Shown piece by piece: positions 18,102 through 26,461 of a DNA stretch of 64,000 bases. This DNA is from Prochloron sp965198675 (lineage in GTDB: Bacteria; Cyanobacteriota; Cyanobacteriia; Cyanobacteriales; Prochloraceae), in the NCBI GenBank assembly GCA_965198675.1, contig OZ240666.1, forward strand, positions 1,426,001-1,490,000. Reading direction: 5' to 3'. A program made the translations under genes and the position numbers. The notes beneath the pieces are model-generated. The model was not told the origin of the DNA and did no database searches. It saw nothing but the letters and a program-made list of their open reading frames with translations. How positions within the stretch are numbered: position 1 is the stretch's first letter; each line of letters begins with the position of its first letter.

Positions 18102-18413
18102 CGGGATTGCTAATTGGGGTCAACTAAATCTATGCAAAACTATGCAGTCCCATAGAAGTGTCTCAAATTGCTGGTCTGCGAACGTTTCTGGTTACTGCTG
18201 CGAGCATTGACGTTCCTTGGCTAGAACTCCCAGATACCGTTCCTTTGACCGTATTATTTCTTTGAGTTGAACAGTGTCGCTGCAAGCCACAACAGGTACA
18301 ACCTGGGTATAGGTATATTCAGCTAAAGCGGCAGGAGCGGAACGCCATAATCTTTGATTTGGCGTGAGAGAAACCCCCCTCTACTCCCCCCAAGGGGAGA
18401 TGCCGCAGGAGGT
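18102..18413. other. Intergenic with unrecognised gene remnant
   Basis: A plus-strand frame (about 18148-18266) stays open for some 38 codons (IEVSQIAGLRTFLVTAASID ... VPLTVLFL) without a start, which looks like a coding remnant I cannot identify. Near 18372-18402 is a C-rich palindromic segment resembling the in-frame inserts elsewhere. Confidence 0.4.
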
Positions 18414-18731
18414 TTAACTTGGCGTATCCTGAGATTCTATGTATTTTCGTAGTGTAGCTACCGTTGTACCCCCACAACTAGCGATAAAATAAGAACCATT
18501 CCACAACTCATTTTTGCGGCGTCCCCTGCGGCTAGTAACCGTTTTGATGTTGTTTATGAATTTACTCAACTCCATCTGTGGATAATATTGAAACAGCAAG
18601 TGTATATGGTCTTCCTCGACCTTAGCTTCAACTAGCTTACAGTCCCACTTCTGACACAAGTCATCTAGAATTTCCCTTAACCGTTCTAAGATTTCTCCTG
18701 TAAACACCTTCCGTCTATATTTGGTGGTCAA
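18414..18731 (-). pseudogene. tnpA: IS200/IS605 TnpA transposase, incomplete
   Basis: 105 aa from a TTG codon. Shows the Y1 transposase features: HUH-type DHIHLLF and the catalytic Tyr in TVATLRKYIESQ. The family's N-terminal strand is only partly present upstream (RSAHLVLTTKYRRKVF without a start), and the usual segment between SRR and LWNGSYF is shortened. Intact TnpA is about 130-140 aa. It is divergent from the tnpB fragment, as in IS605 elements. Probably inactive. Confidence 0.8.
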
Positions 18732-18744
18732 TACAAGATGGGCT

Positions 18745-18762
18745 GATCTGTTACCACAGATC
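18745..18762. repeat. 18-bp palindrome between tnpA and tnpB
   Basis: GATCTGT-TACC-ACAGATC. The same 18 bases occur inside the AT-domain insertion of ols (3761-3778). Confidence 0.7.
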
Positions 18763-18872
18763 GGTCGGGAACCTCACGCCCTCTTGAAATAAAATCTTTT
18801 TTCACTGTTGCCAAAATGCATAAGTGTTGTTATACTGAGTGTAGTAGATATTTAAAGCGCTAAATTCTAGGG

Positions 18873-19754
18873 ATGAAATATACCTACCAGTATCGCCTAT
18901 ATCCAACCAGACAACAGCAGCAGATACTGAATCTGTGGCTGAGGATTTGCAGGTATTGGTACAACCGTCAATTGGGAGACCGATTCGACTGGTGGGAGCA
19001 TAATCGAACTTCCATGAATGCTTGCCCTTTGGTGTGCAGCCTTCCCTCGTTAAGAGATAAGCCAAACTATTACAGTCAGAAAAAATATCTACCTTTCCTC
19101 AAAAAAGACTTGGTCACTATCGACTGGTCGAGAGAATTATTAGATTTTTCTCAAGTCCCTGCTAATACTTTGCAGCAAGGACGCTTGCGCGGTTGCTTAC
19201 GCAAATGTAAAAGGGTAGATGAAACATTCAAAAGATATATCAAAGGAGATTACCAAAATAAACGTAGTGGGAAGCCTAGGTTTAAATCTTCCTCCCGATA
19301 TCGTTCATTAGTTTTTGAAGGGGCGGGACTTGAATTACATTCCTGTTCTGTGGGAGGTAAATACCTGTATTTGAAGACTCCTAAGCTAGGTGTTGTTAAA
19401 ATTCGTACCCATCGTCACATTCCAGATGGTGCAATTCTCAAACGGGCACAGTTCATCAAAAAAGCCGATGGGTGGTACGTTAATTCACAGTTAGACGACC
19501 CCACCGTACCCACCCCCATCCCCTCCCGGGAGGGGGGCAGAGGGGTGGGTGAGGTTACCAAACACTGGCAAAACTCATTGGGCTTAGATGCCGTATTCCA
19601 CGAGAATGATTACCTAGCTACCTCTGATGGTGACAAGCTTCCTTCTTTAAAGTCTTACCGCAAAAACCACTTTTACCTCTCAAATATTGACAAATTCATT
19701 GTAATACAAACTTTAATCCGATGTCTTCCTCTGCACACAAAATTTTTTCTGTAA
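18873..19754 (+). pseudogene. tnpB: IS200/IS605 TnpB, truncated after RuvC-I
   Basis: 293 aa. The N-terminal helix-turn-helix/WED part is intact (MKYTYQYRLYPTRQQQQILN, SGKPRFKSSSRYRSLVF, ADGWYVNSQL), and RuvC-I is recognisable (LGLDAVFHENDYLATSDGD). It is followed by SLKSYRK and then unrelated sequence, so RuvC-II, RuvC-III and the zinc ribbon are gone. An in-frame palindromic insert at 19509-19552 adds TPIPSREGGRGVGEV just before RuvC-I. Intact TnpB is about 400 aa and RNA-guided; this copy cannot be active. Confidence 0.85.
19509..19552. repeat. In-frame palindromic insert (tnpB)
   Basis: CCCACCCCCATCCCCTCCCG followed by its G-rich partner arm ending in AGGGGTGGGTG. Very close to the ols copy at 1404-1445, and translated in the same reading frame (TPIPSREG here, TPIPSWEG there). 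Confidence 0.8.
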
Positions 19755-19839
19755 TTTCGTGTAAATCATTTAATCTATGCATTTTCTTTTTTTACTAAAA
19801 TATGCATAGATTTTTGGCGTTCTGTTAAACCGCTAATGT

Positions 19840-20655
19840 CTAGTGCTTTGTGCCTATTTCTTCCCTTGTCTGGTTGGTAATTTGTTGAATATCCGACTGG
19901 AAAACGTCTTTACTTTGACTGTTTGTACTCAGCCAGAGAAGATACTCGATATTTCCAGCAGGTCCGGCGATGGGGGAAGGAGTTAAACCTCCATATTGCC
20001 ATCCTAACTTTTTCGCTGTTTCCAGTACTTGGAAAATAGCCGAGGCTTGATGGCTCGGGTTGCGAACAACTCCTTTCTTGCCCACCAGATTTCGCCCGAC
20101 TTCAAATTGGGGCTTTACGAGCAATACTACCTCCCGAGGAGATACCAGTAGGTTCCATAGCACGTCTAGGACTTTCCTCAGGGAAATAAAGGATAAATCT
20201 ATGACGCCAAAATCCGCAGGTCTTTCCTTCCCATATAAATCGGTGGGAGTGAGGTAGCGAAAATTGGTTCGTTCTTTTAATATCACCTGGGGATTTTGGC
20301 GAATGCTCCAGGCTACTTGTCCGTAGCCCACATCCACTCCATAAACCTGTTTTGCCCCTGCTTGCAGGAGACAGTCGGTAAAGCCCCCTGTGGAAATTCC
20401 GCCGTCAAGACAAATGCGCTCTCGGATGTCAATGGCAAATACTTCAAGCGCTCTAGCTAACTTTACTCCCCCGCGAGATACATAGGGGGGTTTTTGTTTA
20501 AGCTCAATCTCAGCCGCAGGATCTACCTCGGTACCTGGTTTATCTATTATCCGCTTATTAACTTTAACTTCCCCCGCCCGAATCAGCAGTCCGGCTTTGG
20601 AGCGAGATTCGCAAAGGTTGAGGTCTACTAATAAAGTATCGAGTCTTTGTTTCAA
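19840..20655 (-). CDS. tlyA: TlyA-family rRNA 2'-O-methyltransferase
   Basis: 271 aa: an S4 RNA-binding domain (MKQRLDTLLVDLNLCESRSK, RAGEVKVNKRIIDKPGT) followed by an FtsJ-like Rossmann fold (CLDGGISTGGFTDCLLQAGA, VYGVDVGYGQVAW, FGVIDLSFISL, VLLVKPQFEVG). It matches the TlyA family that 2'-O-methylates cytidines in 16S and 23S rRNA; older annotations call it hemolysin A. The C-terminus (QSKDVFQSDIQQITNQT) is a short variable tail. Confidence 0.92.
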   Translation of the reverse strand: MKQRLDTLLVDLNLCESRSKAGLLIRAGEVKVNKRIIDKPGTEVDPAAEIELKQKPPYVSRGGVKLARALEVFAIDIRERICLDGGISTGGFTDCLLQAGAKQVYGVDVGYGQVAWSIRQNPQVILKERTNFRYLTPTDLYGKERPADFGVIDLSFISLRKVLDVLWNLLVSPREVVLLVKPQFEVGRNLVGKKGVVRNPSHQASAIFQVLETAKKLGWQYGGLTPSPIAGPAGNIEYLLWLSTNSQSKDVFQSDIQQITNQTREEIGTKH

Positions 20656-20769
20656 GGGTAACTATTTTAATTGAACCACAGAGGAGCTCTTGACGCAGAG
20701 AGAGTTGGAGGCAACGTCTTGGTGCGCTTTCCACCTTGAATGCATTCAAGAAAATGTGGGTGCGACCGC

Positions 20770-22503
20770 TTAATAATGACTGCCGGATTTGCGGTGATGG
20801 ATGGCTGTTACTCCTGACTTTTGCAACACCTCTCCAATATCTGCTACCGCGTAAATAACCCAGTGGTCGCCGCATTCCATCCGGTTTGCCACCCGACATT
20901 CCAGATAAGCCAGGGCATCTTGGAAGATGGGGGAACCATTTTCTGCTATCTTTACTGCCAAATTGGCAAAACGGTCTTCGACCGGAGCAAAAGGTTTGAG
21001 GAATTGTTTCATGAGAGCCTTTTCATTTCCTTCCTGCAAAATATTGAGGACGAATGACGCATCTGTATGTAACAAAGATTCGATCGCCCTTTCTTTGGCT
21101 ACCGCTACTGTAAAACCAGGGGGATTGAAGGTGGCTTGAGATACCCAACTCGCCAGCATTCCACCACCTAAGTCCCCTTGCTGGGTAGTTACGACGCAGA
21201 GAGAGCCGACAATTTTGCCTAAAGCTTGTTCTGTCCGCGCCCCTACACTCCCTATCCCCTTAGGTTTCCGTGCTCTTTGGGCTTTTTTCAATCCTTGAGC
21301 AAAATCTGTTCCTGCTTCTTCGCAGTATTTGAGGGTGACGTCAGTGGGTTTAAATTTGACCCGAATTGTCTCGAAGCCAAAGGTATAGCCACCGTCCCGG
21401 AATTTACTTTCTAACAGATCGATGGCTTCTCCACTCCAACCGTAGGAACCAAATACCCCCACCAGTTTATTCTTATCCCCATTGGCTAAGGCTATACCTA
21501 AGGCTGTTTGGATCTGGGTCGGTGCGTGACCCCCAAGAGTAGGGGAACCGAAGATAAAGCCAGCTGATTTTTCCACTGCTGCTTTGATTTCATCCGGTTG
21601 GGCAAATTCTGCATTAATTGATTCTACCCCCACTCCCGCTTTAGTAATACCCCGGGCGATGGCCTGGGCTAGGGTTGCAGTATTCCCATAAGCTGATGCA
21701 TAGATTAAAACAGCGTTTGTTGATTTTAGCTTTTGTTTTGTTGCCCATTTTTGATATGCTACATTGAGTTCAGTTAAGCCATAGCGGACTAAAGGACCGT
21801 GACCCGGAGCGTATATTTTGGCGGGGAAACTGCTCAGTTTATCCAAGGCTGCGGTGACTTGCCCTGCGTGGGGAGCCATGAGACAATCGAAATAGTAGCG
21901 GCGGTCTTCTGTATAGACTTGCCAACCTTCGTCTAATACCTGATCTCGACAGATATGGGCACCAAAGAGTTTGTCTGTATAGAGGATTTGGGACATGGTG
22001 TCGTAGGTACAAAGGCGATCGGGAAAACGAGGGTCCGGTGTGGGGACGAATTCTAGGAGATGACCGTTCCCTAAATTGACAGTTTCTCCTCCTTTAACCA
22101 CCGTTATTTTTAGTTCTTGTTCTGGGAAAATTTTGCCTAGGGAAATAGCTCCGGGATTGGAACAGATTAAGGTAATATTAGGTGCAAGTTCCAGTATGGC
22201 TTTCAGGGTGATCCCTCGGTTGGGATTGATATGACCGAGAATGATATAATCGATGTCTGTGAGGTTAATTCTTTCTTTTAATGCAGTGAGAAAAATTTCG
22301 GTAAAAGATTCTCCTGGTGGATCGATTAAGGCGATTTTCTCTCCTTGAATTAAAAAGCTGTTAGCTGTGGTACCTCTTTTTAACCCGTATTCTATTTCAA
22401 ATTTGAGTCTATCCCAAGTGCGCGATCGCATTACTTTGGTATCTTCTGTAATGAAATATACTTGGACATCTCTTGGTTTATTTACTGTCATTTTGTTATT
22501 CAT
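20770..22503 (-). CDS. flv1: Diflavin flavodiiron protein, Flv1-like
   Basis: 577 aa: metallo-beta-lactamase-like domain, flavodoxin domain (VLIYASAYGNTATLAQAIARG) and C-terminal flavin reductase domain, the cyanobacteria-specific three-domain form. Acts with Flv3 to reduce O2 to water with NADPH or photosynthetic electrons. The diiron ligands are not canonical: the H-x-E-x-D-H motif is HINPNR, the later His is Arg (PDPRFPD) and the bridging Asp position is Lys (YTDKLFG). This fits Flv1/Flv2 rather than Flv3/Flv4. Flv1 is preferred because no Sll0218-like gene is nearby. Confidence 0.85.
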   Translation of the reverse strand: MNNKMTVNKPRDVQVYFITEDTKVMRSRTWDRLKFEIEYGLKRGTTANSFLIQGEKIALIDPPGESFTEIFLTALKERINLTDIDYIILGHINPNRGITLKAILELAPNITLICSNPGAISLGKIFPEQELKITVVKGGETVNLGNGHLLEFVPTPDPRFPDRLCTYDTMSQILYTDKLFGAHICRDQVLDEGWQVYTEDRRYYFDCLMAPHAGQVTAALDKLSSFPAKIYAPGHGPLVRYGLTELNVAYQKWATKQKLKSTNAVLIYASAYGNTATLAQAIARGITKAGVGVESINAEFAQPDEIKAAVEKSAGFIFGSPTLGGHAPTQIQTALGIALANGDKNKLVGVFGSYGWSGEAIDLLESKFRDGGYTFGFETIRVKFKPTDVTLKYCEEAGTDFAQGLKKAQRARKPKGIGSVGARTEQALGKIVGSLCVVTTQQGDLGGGMLASWVSQATFNPPGFTVAVAKERAIESLLHTDASFVLNILQEGNEKALMKQFLKPFAPVEDRFANLAVKIAENGSPIFQDALAYLECRVANRMECGDHWVIYAVADIGEVLQKSGVTAIHHRKSGSHY

Positions 22504-22575
22504 TACTGTTTTATGTTTTTAGTAGTATATTAATGTATAAATTAATTTATTAATTGGAGAACTGCTCCTTGATTA

Positions 22576-22601
22576 AACCGCAGAGACGCAGAGGACACAG
22601 A
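22576..22601. repeat. ACCGCAGAGACGCAGAG repeat
   Basis: Second clear copy of the element at 14000, upstream of flv1. Confidence 0.6.
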
Positions 22602-22643
22602 GTAAAGATAAGAGAGGGCGTGTTAAGCAATTTTGGCAACGTT

Positions 22644-22949
22644 TTATATCTTATTCGAAAAGATATGGTCTCTGTCATGGTATTTGTTAGAAATGCCTAA
22701 TTTTTTATAGAGATCGTCTGGATTTTCACAAACCGTTAAGTTTTTAAATTCTTCAATGTTTCTGATTGCTTGTTGAGTTTCTTCGTTGAAATCATCAATG
22801 ATATAGGTTCCTTCCCTAATCCGCTTTTCTTTCTCAGCTTTTTGCTGCTTATCGTCCATATGCTTCTGTAGATATGTAGCAAGAGTATTTTGTTTCTCTT
22901 CAGAAAGCAGTAAAATTTTGTCAAATGTTTGTTGCATTAATACCGTCAT
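22644..22949 (-). CDS. Solitary antitoxin-like protein
   Basis: 101 aa. The helical, charged N-terminus (MTVLMQQTFDKILLLSEEKQ) and C-terminal ENPDDLYKKLGI motif resemble small cyanobacterial antitoxins that precede RelE-type toxins. No toxin frame follows on the minus strand; only about 40 bases of non-coding text reach the ACCGCAGAG repeat. Probably an orphan left after toxin loss. Confidence 0.5.
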   Translation of the reverse strand: MTVLMQQTFDKILLLSEEKQNTLATYLQKHMDDKQQKAEKEKRIREGTYIIDDFNEETQQAIRNIEEFKNLTVCENPDDLYKKLGISNKYHDRDHIFSNKI

Positions 22950-23090
22950 TATCTTGTCTCATTGTCAGTTTCTGGTGTCCGGTTGTGTTAGGAAATTCAA
23001 ATCACTCCCCCTTGGTGTTCGGGTGACACCATTACCTCTATGATAGCCACTGTTTCTCAATCTGTCAAGGGGAATAAAAAGCACCCTGCG

Positions 23091-23546
23091 TTATTGTGTT
23101 GGGTTTCTTTTCACAATCCTCTTAAACATCTCTCCCGTCACAATCGGAACTGAGAACTTGTCTGTCAGCGCAGTGATATCCCGATCTCCGGTCACCAAGT
23201 AATCTGCCTGCCCTGCGCGCTGCCCTATGAGCAGATCCGCTTGGCGAATCGCTAACCACAAAAAAGGAGTATCCTTTGGATCTCGACACTCTGGAACCGT
23301 AGGTGGTGGATTAGAAATTTCAACACATTCACAAAAAGGCAAATATTCATTTAATAAGACCTCCTGCTCAGTGCTAGAGAGTTTGAATTTGCTATAGTTC
23401 AAAACTCGTCGTAGTTCTCTCAGTGTCGCCTCAGAAACTAGCCCGACAAGCTGTCCCTGCTGCCAGACCTGCCGCAGCCAAGATAATCGCCCCTTACGAA
23501 ACAGCAGCGCAGACAATACTGTATTCGTATCCAATACAACTCGCAT
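23091..23546 (-). CDS. PIN-domain toxin
   Basis: 151 aa from the chosen start MRVVLDTNTVLSALL (ATG 23546); the open frame extends nine codons further but overlaps the antitoxin. PIN RNases cleave RNA using an acidic cluster, here Asp6 (VLDTN), Glu in SEATLREL, Asp in CRDPKDTPFL and Asp in LVTGDRDI. It matches the family of putative TA toxins of about 140 aa. The start lies two bases after the stop of the upstream antitoxin-like gene, so the pair should be cotranslated. Confidence 0.88.
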   Translation of the reverse strand: MRVVLDTNTVLSALLFRKGRLSWLRQVWQQGQLVGLVSEATLRELRRVLNYSKFKLSSTEQEVLLNEYLPFCECVEISNPPPTVPECRDPKDTPFLWLAIRQADLLIGQRAGQADYLVTGDRDITALTDKFSVPIVTGEMFKRIVKRNPTQ

Positions 23547-23548
23547 TA

Positions 23549-23866
23549 TTATCGTAATGAGTCCCGCGCCCAAGTAACAGCATCAGCAATATCTTCTTCC
23601 ATAATTTGTAACGCTTCTAGCTTGTCTCGGACTTCATCGGGGGAAGGAGCTGCAAGAGATCCAAAAGTATAATCCGAACCTTGGAGCTTCCGCCGTTCAA
23701 CAAACGCTTTAGCCTCATATTGGTTACTTCCTGGTTTGATTACTCGCCCAATATTACCATCGTTGATAACGAAACCTATATGAGTTCCTTTAATACCAAC
23801 AGTTGAAACTTTATACTGCCCACTATTGGGATCCTTCCCTGTAGTATCTTCAAACAAAAAACCCAT
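23549..23866 (-). CDS. Antitoxin-like partner of the PIN toxin
   Basis: 105 aa, immediately upstream of the PIN gene. The N-terminal two thirds is beta-rich and unrecognised (GIKGTHIGFVINDGNIGRVI). The last 35 residues (SPDEVRDKLEALQIMEEDIA DAVTWARDSLR) resemble antitoxin tails of PIN modules. The antitoxin role rests mainly on position. Confidence 0.6.
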   Translation of the reverse strand: MGFLFEDTTGKDPNSGQYKVSTVGIKGTHIGFVINDGNIGRVIKPGSNQYEAKAFVERRKLQGSDYTFGSLAAPSPDEVRDKLEALQIMEEDIADAVTWARDSLR

Positions 23867-23904
23867 TTGTACGTTTGTCTCCTATTTTTCTGATTGTTTA
23901 ACAC

Positions 23905-24150
23905 ATTACCGATAGATTTTAGTTAACACTTGCTCACTAATGCTAACACTTGCTCACCAATGCACTACTGGAATAAGCCAGTAGAGGGGCTATCTCCCAA
24001 TGCGGGCACTTAGAAAGTAACCGCTCGAAGTTTAAGAAAGTGAGGTTGGTTTTCCCCCGTATCTCATTATTACCCAATCAGACAGCTTTTAGCAATAGGT
24101 AAGGGGGGTGGGTGCAAATCAGCCACTGTGTGTCAGCCCCTATGATAGCG
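23905..24150 (+). repeat. Mobile structured-RNA-like repeat, copy B
   Basis: Second copy of 10165-10443. Hairpin 1 is extended to CTACTGG/CCAGTAG (23965-23984). Hairpin 2 is GCGG/CCGC (24002-24024) around the invariant CTTAGAAAG. TTAACACTTGCTCAC is duplicated at the 5' side. The 3' end (CACTGTGTGTCAGCCCC) runs into the truncated 3' end of the higA remnant. Confidence 0.65.
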
Positions 24151-24355
24151 ACTGATTCTCAATCTGGGAATGTTTGCCATGACTCAAGAGGGGTGACGAC
24201 TCTAGACGCGCGGCAATCTCTGCCTGAGAGATACCTACCTCTTGACGGGCCTGCAACATTTGGCGTAAGAGCGCAAATTCAGGTTCTAATGCCTCATAAG
24301 CGGCTTGGACTTCCGGCTTTTGTAAGGCGCTTTGCTTCAATTCATTATGGGTCAT
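24140..24355 (-). pseudogene. HigA-type antitoxin, 3' truncated
   Basis: 71 aa. The N-terminus is good HigA/XRE sequence (MTHNELKQSALQKPEVQAAY, LLRQMLQARQEVGISQAEIA). The recognition helix is damaged (AARLESSPLLSHGKHS instead of a full helix-turn-helix), and the last dozen codons derive from the structured repeat. Overlaps the higB remnant by ATGA. Confidence 0.75.
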
Positions 24356-24644
24356 TCACGCAAAATCTCTTTTTGTCTCCGTTTAGCTATGTCTAGCTCT
24401 CTTTTAGGAGTCTTCTGGGATTTTTTGATAAAGACGTGGAGCATTACTATCTTTTTGTGTCCGTACCTTTGACTCGCAACTCGAATAGACCCTTCCCCAT
24501 AGCACGAGTGTGGGGCATGCCCAGATTCGGGCCAAACTCCAGCATGAGATCGGTGAGCCGCAAATACCGTGCGAGTAATCCAGAGGGTAGTTGCAGAATT
24601 AATTGTTCGACTTCATCGCTATAATACTCAATGCTCCAGTCCAT
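24352..24644 (-). pseudogene. HigB-type toxin with internal deletion
   Basis: The N-terminal 57 residues (MDWSIEYYSDEVEQLILQLP, ARYLRLTDLMLEFGPNLGM, FELRVKG) fit the phage-derived Gp49-like HigB family. The frame then stops at 24447, but the family's C-terminus continues in another frame (KKIVMLHVFIKKSQKTPKRE) to TGA 24352. A segment normally encoding the RVFYC strand is missing. Inactive. Confidence 0.75.
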
Positions 24645-24674
24645 AGAACAATAGTAACATATTTGTTACAGCTT

Positions 24675-24899
24675 TTATCTTGGTTCAGATGGAGTCACTT
24701 CTCTCTCGGTAGTGTCTTCTATAGGTGTCTCCTCTATGCTCTTCGGGAAGTTTATAGAGAGATTGAAACAACCAGATCTGAGATACCTTGGACCATTCAG
24801 AGCATCCCAAGTTGCACGACGAGCTGCCTCAAGCATGATTTCAAGCTTATTAACAACATTAGTGTTTTGGGTATTGATCGACAAGTTGAAGTCCTCCAT
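24675..24899 (-). CDS. Small ORF following the zeta-like gene
   Basis: About 74 aa if started at MEDFNLSIN; its start overlaps the 3' end of the zeta-like gene in another frame, as in coupled TA pairs. The central EIMLEAARRATWDALNGPRY looks conserved, but I do not recognise it. The last residues (REVTPSE) and about 20 bases of DNA are shared with the 3' end of brnT (26.47 kb), a sign of recombination between TA genes. Confidence 0.4.
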   Translation of the reverse strand: MEDFNLSINTQNTNVVNKLEIMLEAARRATWDALNGPRYLRSGCFNLSINFPKSIEETPIEDTTEREVTPSEPR

Positions 24900-25366
24900 C
24901 ATCACTAAACCAATGATACCATTCTTCCACAAGGGGTTGATAGACATTTTTGAAAGGCCGTAATCCTCGCTCAAATCGCCGTTTCACGTCAACTTCAGAA
25001 ACTGAATGTCCACCAGCATCGACACGGATTGCCACACGATGAACCGCAAAATCTGCTGATGGGAGTTCAATGAAATGTAGTGAGGTTAGATAACCTAAAT
25101 TTCTCCATCGTAGTATCCGACTCCTATACATTCTGGATGATAAGGTCGTCTCTATTGCAAAGCTGTGACGACTGATTTCAAGCTGAGTCAGACGACGGAG
25201 AAATTCCCTTCCTGCTGTAATCGGATGAGAGTATGTCTCACTTTCACGCTGAATTTCGTCAACATTAAAGAAAGTAATATTGGGATATTGGATCTGCAAA
25301 AGTTGCCGTGCAAAGGTCGTTTTTTTCAGCCCCATTGGCACCTGATATCAGTATTGCTTCAAGCAA
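24859..25366 (-). pseudogene. Zeta-toxin-like P-loop kinase, frameshifted in Walker A
   Basis: The main frame (25341-24859) encodes TTFARQLLQIQYPNITFFNV, ETTLSSRMYRSRI and DVKRRFERGLRPFKNVY, typical of the zeta-like AAA/kinase family that phosphorylates small metabolites. The beginning of the P-loop is in another frame upstream (LLEAILISGANGA, from TTG 25366), joined through an A7 run at 25317-25323. A slip there, plus a Gly codon change (GCTGAA for GCTGGA), breaks GANGAGKTT. Active protein could be made only by frameshifting, and with a damaged P-loop. Confidence 0.7.
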
Positions 25367-25382
25367 TTTCTTTCATTGATAA

Positions 25383-25545
25383 TCAATCATTTCTAGGCTC
25401 CAAACGATTAGTTGGTGGGACACGAAGGTATTGAAGAGTTTCTGCACGATTAAGCATCCGCAATTTTCGTAATGCCACTTTACGTGAAAGCTGGTGCTCT
25501 AACTAGGCGACACCAAACTTTCACTATTTCTAGGAAGCCCAAAGA
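25383..25545 (-). pseudogene. HigB/RelE-killer-type toxin fragment
   Basis: A frame without a start encodes KVALRKLRMLNRAETLQYLR and VPPTNRLEPRND, the central part of the plasmid-maintenance killer family. The catalytic C-terminal strands are absent. About 40 clear codons remain. Confidence 0.5.
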
Positions 25546-25575
25546 CCTTGAGGTCAGCAGTATGAGACCAACTTG

Positions 25576-26070
25576 TTAGGTGAGTAAATCATTTGCATCA
25601 ACAGAATAATTCGTGGCTTTTAGTGCCTGAACTAATTTCAATTTCCAACTATCACCTGAGTCATATGGGGTATAAGTAATCCCATTTATATCTGTTGGCA
25701 ATTCTAATTTATCCTTTTTATCATCTCGCTTTAGTACAAAAACTTGAGCTCTGGAAAGTTTACCAATAAAATACCCTAATTCAAGAATTACATTCTGCCT
25801 TGCCCGTGGTTGAGCCTTTTCAGAACCTTCTGTTTTTAAGTAGCCAATATCATCAGGTGAAAGCAAAATAATTGCGAATTGAACATTAGTATTTTTCTCA
25901 AACTTTTCAATGATCGTGGCACCTTGATTAGGTTGTTCATGAAGAATAATAGGCTTGAGTTTAAGTCTCTCTAGAGTTCTGGCTACTGCTTGCTTCATTT
26001 CTTTATCATGTCCATGAACAATGAAAATCTCGTTTGTTGGTGAACTGACGGAGGAGTTTGGCTGTTCCAT
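25576..26070 (-). CDS. TIR-like (PF10137-type) nucleotide-binding protein
   Basis: 164 aa. Matches the bacterial TIR-like domain annotated as predicted nucleotide-binding protein, used as an NAD-cleaving effector in CBASS/Pycsar-type defence. Landmarks: EIFIVHGHDKEMKQAVARTL, PIILHEQPNQGATIIEKFE, FAIILLSPDD, and RQNVILELGYFIGKL, whose Glu is the expected catalytic residue. The upstream frame (26102-26461) carries the helical region that often precedes this domain, 31 bases away and out of frame, so the protein may be a split two-domain effector. Confidence 0.8.
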   Translation of the reverse strand: MEQPNSSVSSPTNEIFIVHGHDKEMKQAVARTLERLKLKPIILHEQPNQGATIIEKFEKNTNVQFAIILLSPDDIGYLKTEGSEKAQPRARQNVILELGYFIGKLSRAQVFVLKRDDKKDKLELPTDINGITYTPYDSGDSWKLKLVQALKATNYSVDANDLLT

Positions 26071-26101
26071 TGTTGCTGGCTCAAATTTGAATGAATTATC
26101 T

Positions 26102-26461
26102 TCACATAACTAATAAACAAATAGTTTTAGCATAACTAGGTAATGCTTCGGCCTTGTTCAGAGCAGATTCATAGTTCTTGTCAAAGTCGATATTGCTGAA
26201 TTTCTGCAAATATTTTTTGTTTGGTAGTTGTTCAAATTTCTCTTCGACATCAAGTTTCCATCTGTGAAACTCCTTGGAGTCAAGTCCTTTATATTTTAAA
26301 CTTGCTATTGGCTCAATAAATGGCTGAAAAAATGCTTCAATCTTGTTTCTTTCTATAATACCACTGAAATCGAATGGTCCACCAAAACTTTTTCTGGCAG
26401 CACCAAGCCTTCTAACTCGTAGACTCTTCAAGTCATACTCTCTCCGCAGTTCATCTTCCAT
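26102..26461 (-). CDS. BrnA-like N-terminus fused to helical sensor part of a TIR protein
   Basis: 119 aa. The ATG starts directly after the brnT stop, exactly where the antitoxin brnA belongs. The first 27 residues (MEDELRREYDLKSLRVRRLG) look like the start of a BrnA-type antitoxin. From about residue 30 (IERNKIEAFFQPFIEPIASL, DSKEFHRWKLDVEEKFEQL) it resembles the helical N-terminal region of TIR-like abortive-infection proteins. The gene ends early (AKTICLLVM). Most likely a deletion fusion; alternatively a new combined protein. Confidence 0.55.
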   Translation of the reverse strand: MEDELRREYDLKSLRVRRLGAARKSFGGPFDFSGIIERNKIEAFFQPFIEPIASLKYKGLDSKEFHRWKLDVEEKFEQLPNKKYLQKFSNIDFDKNYESALNKAEALPSYAKTICLLVM

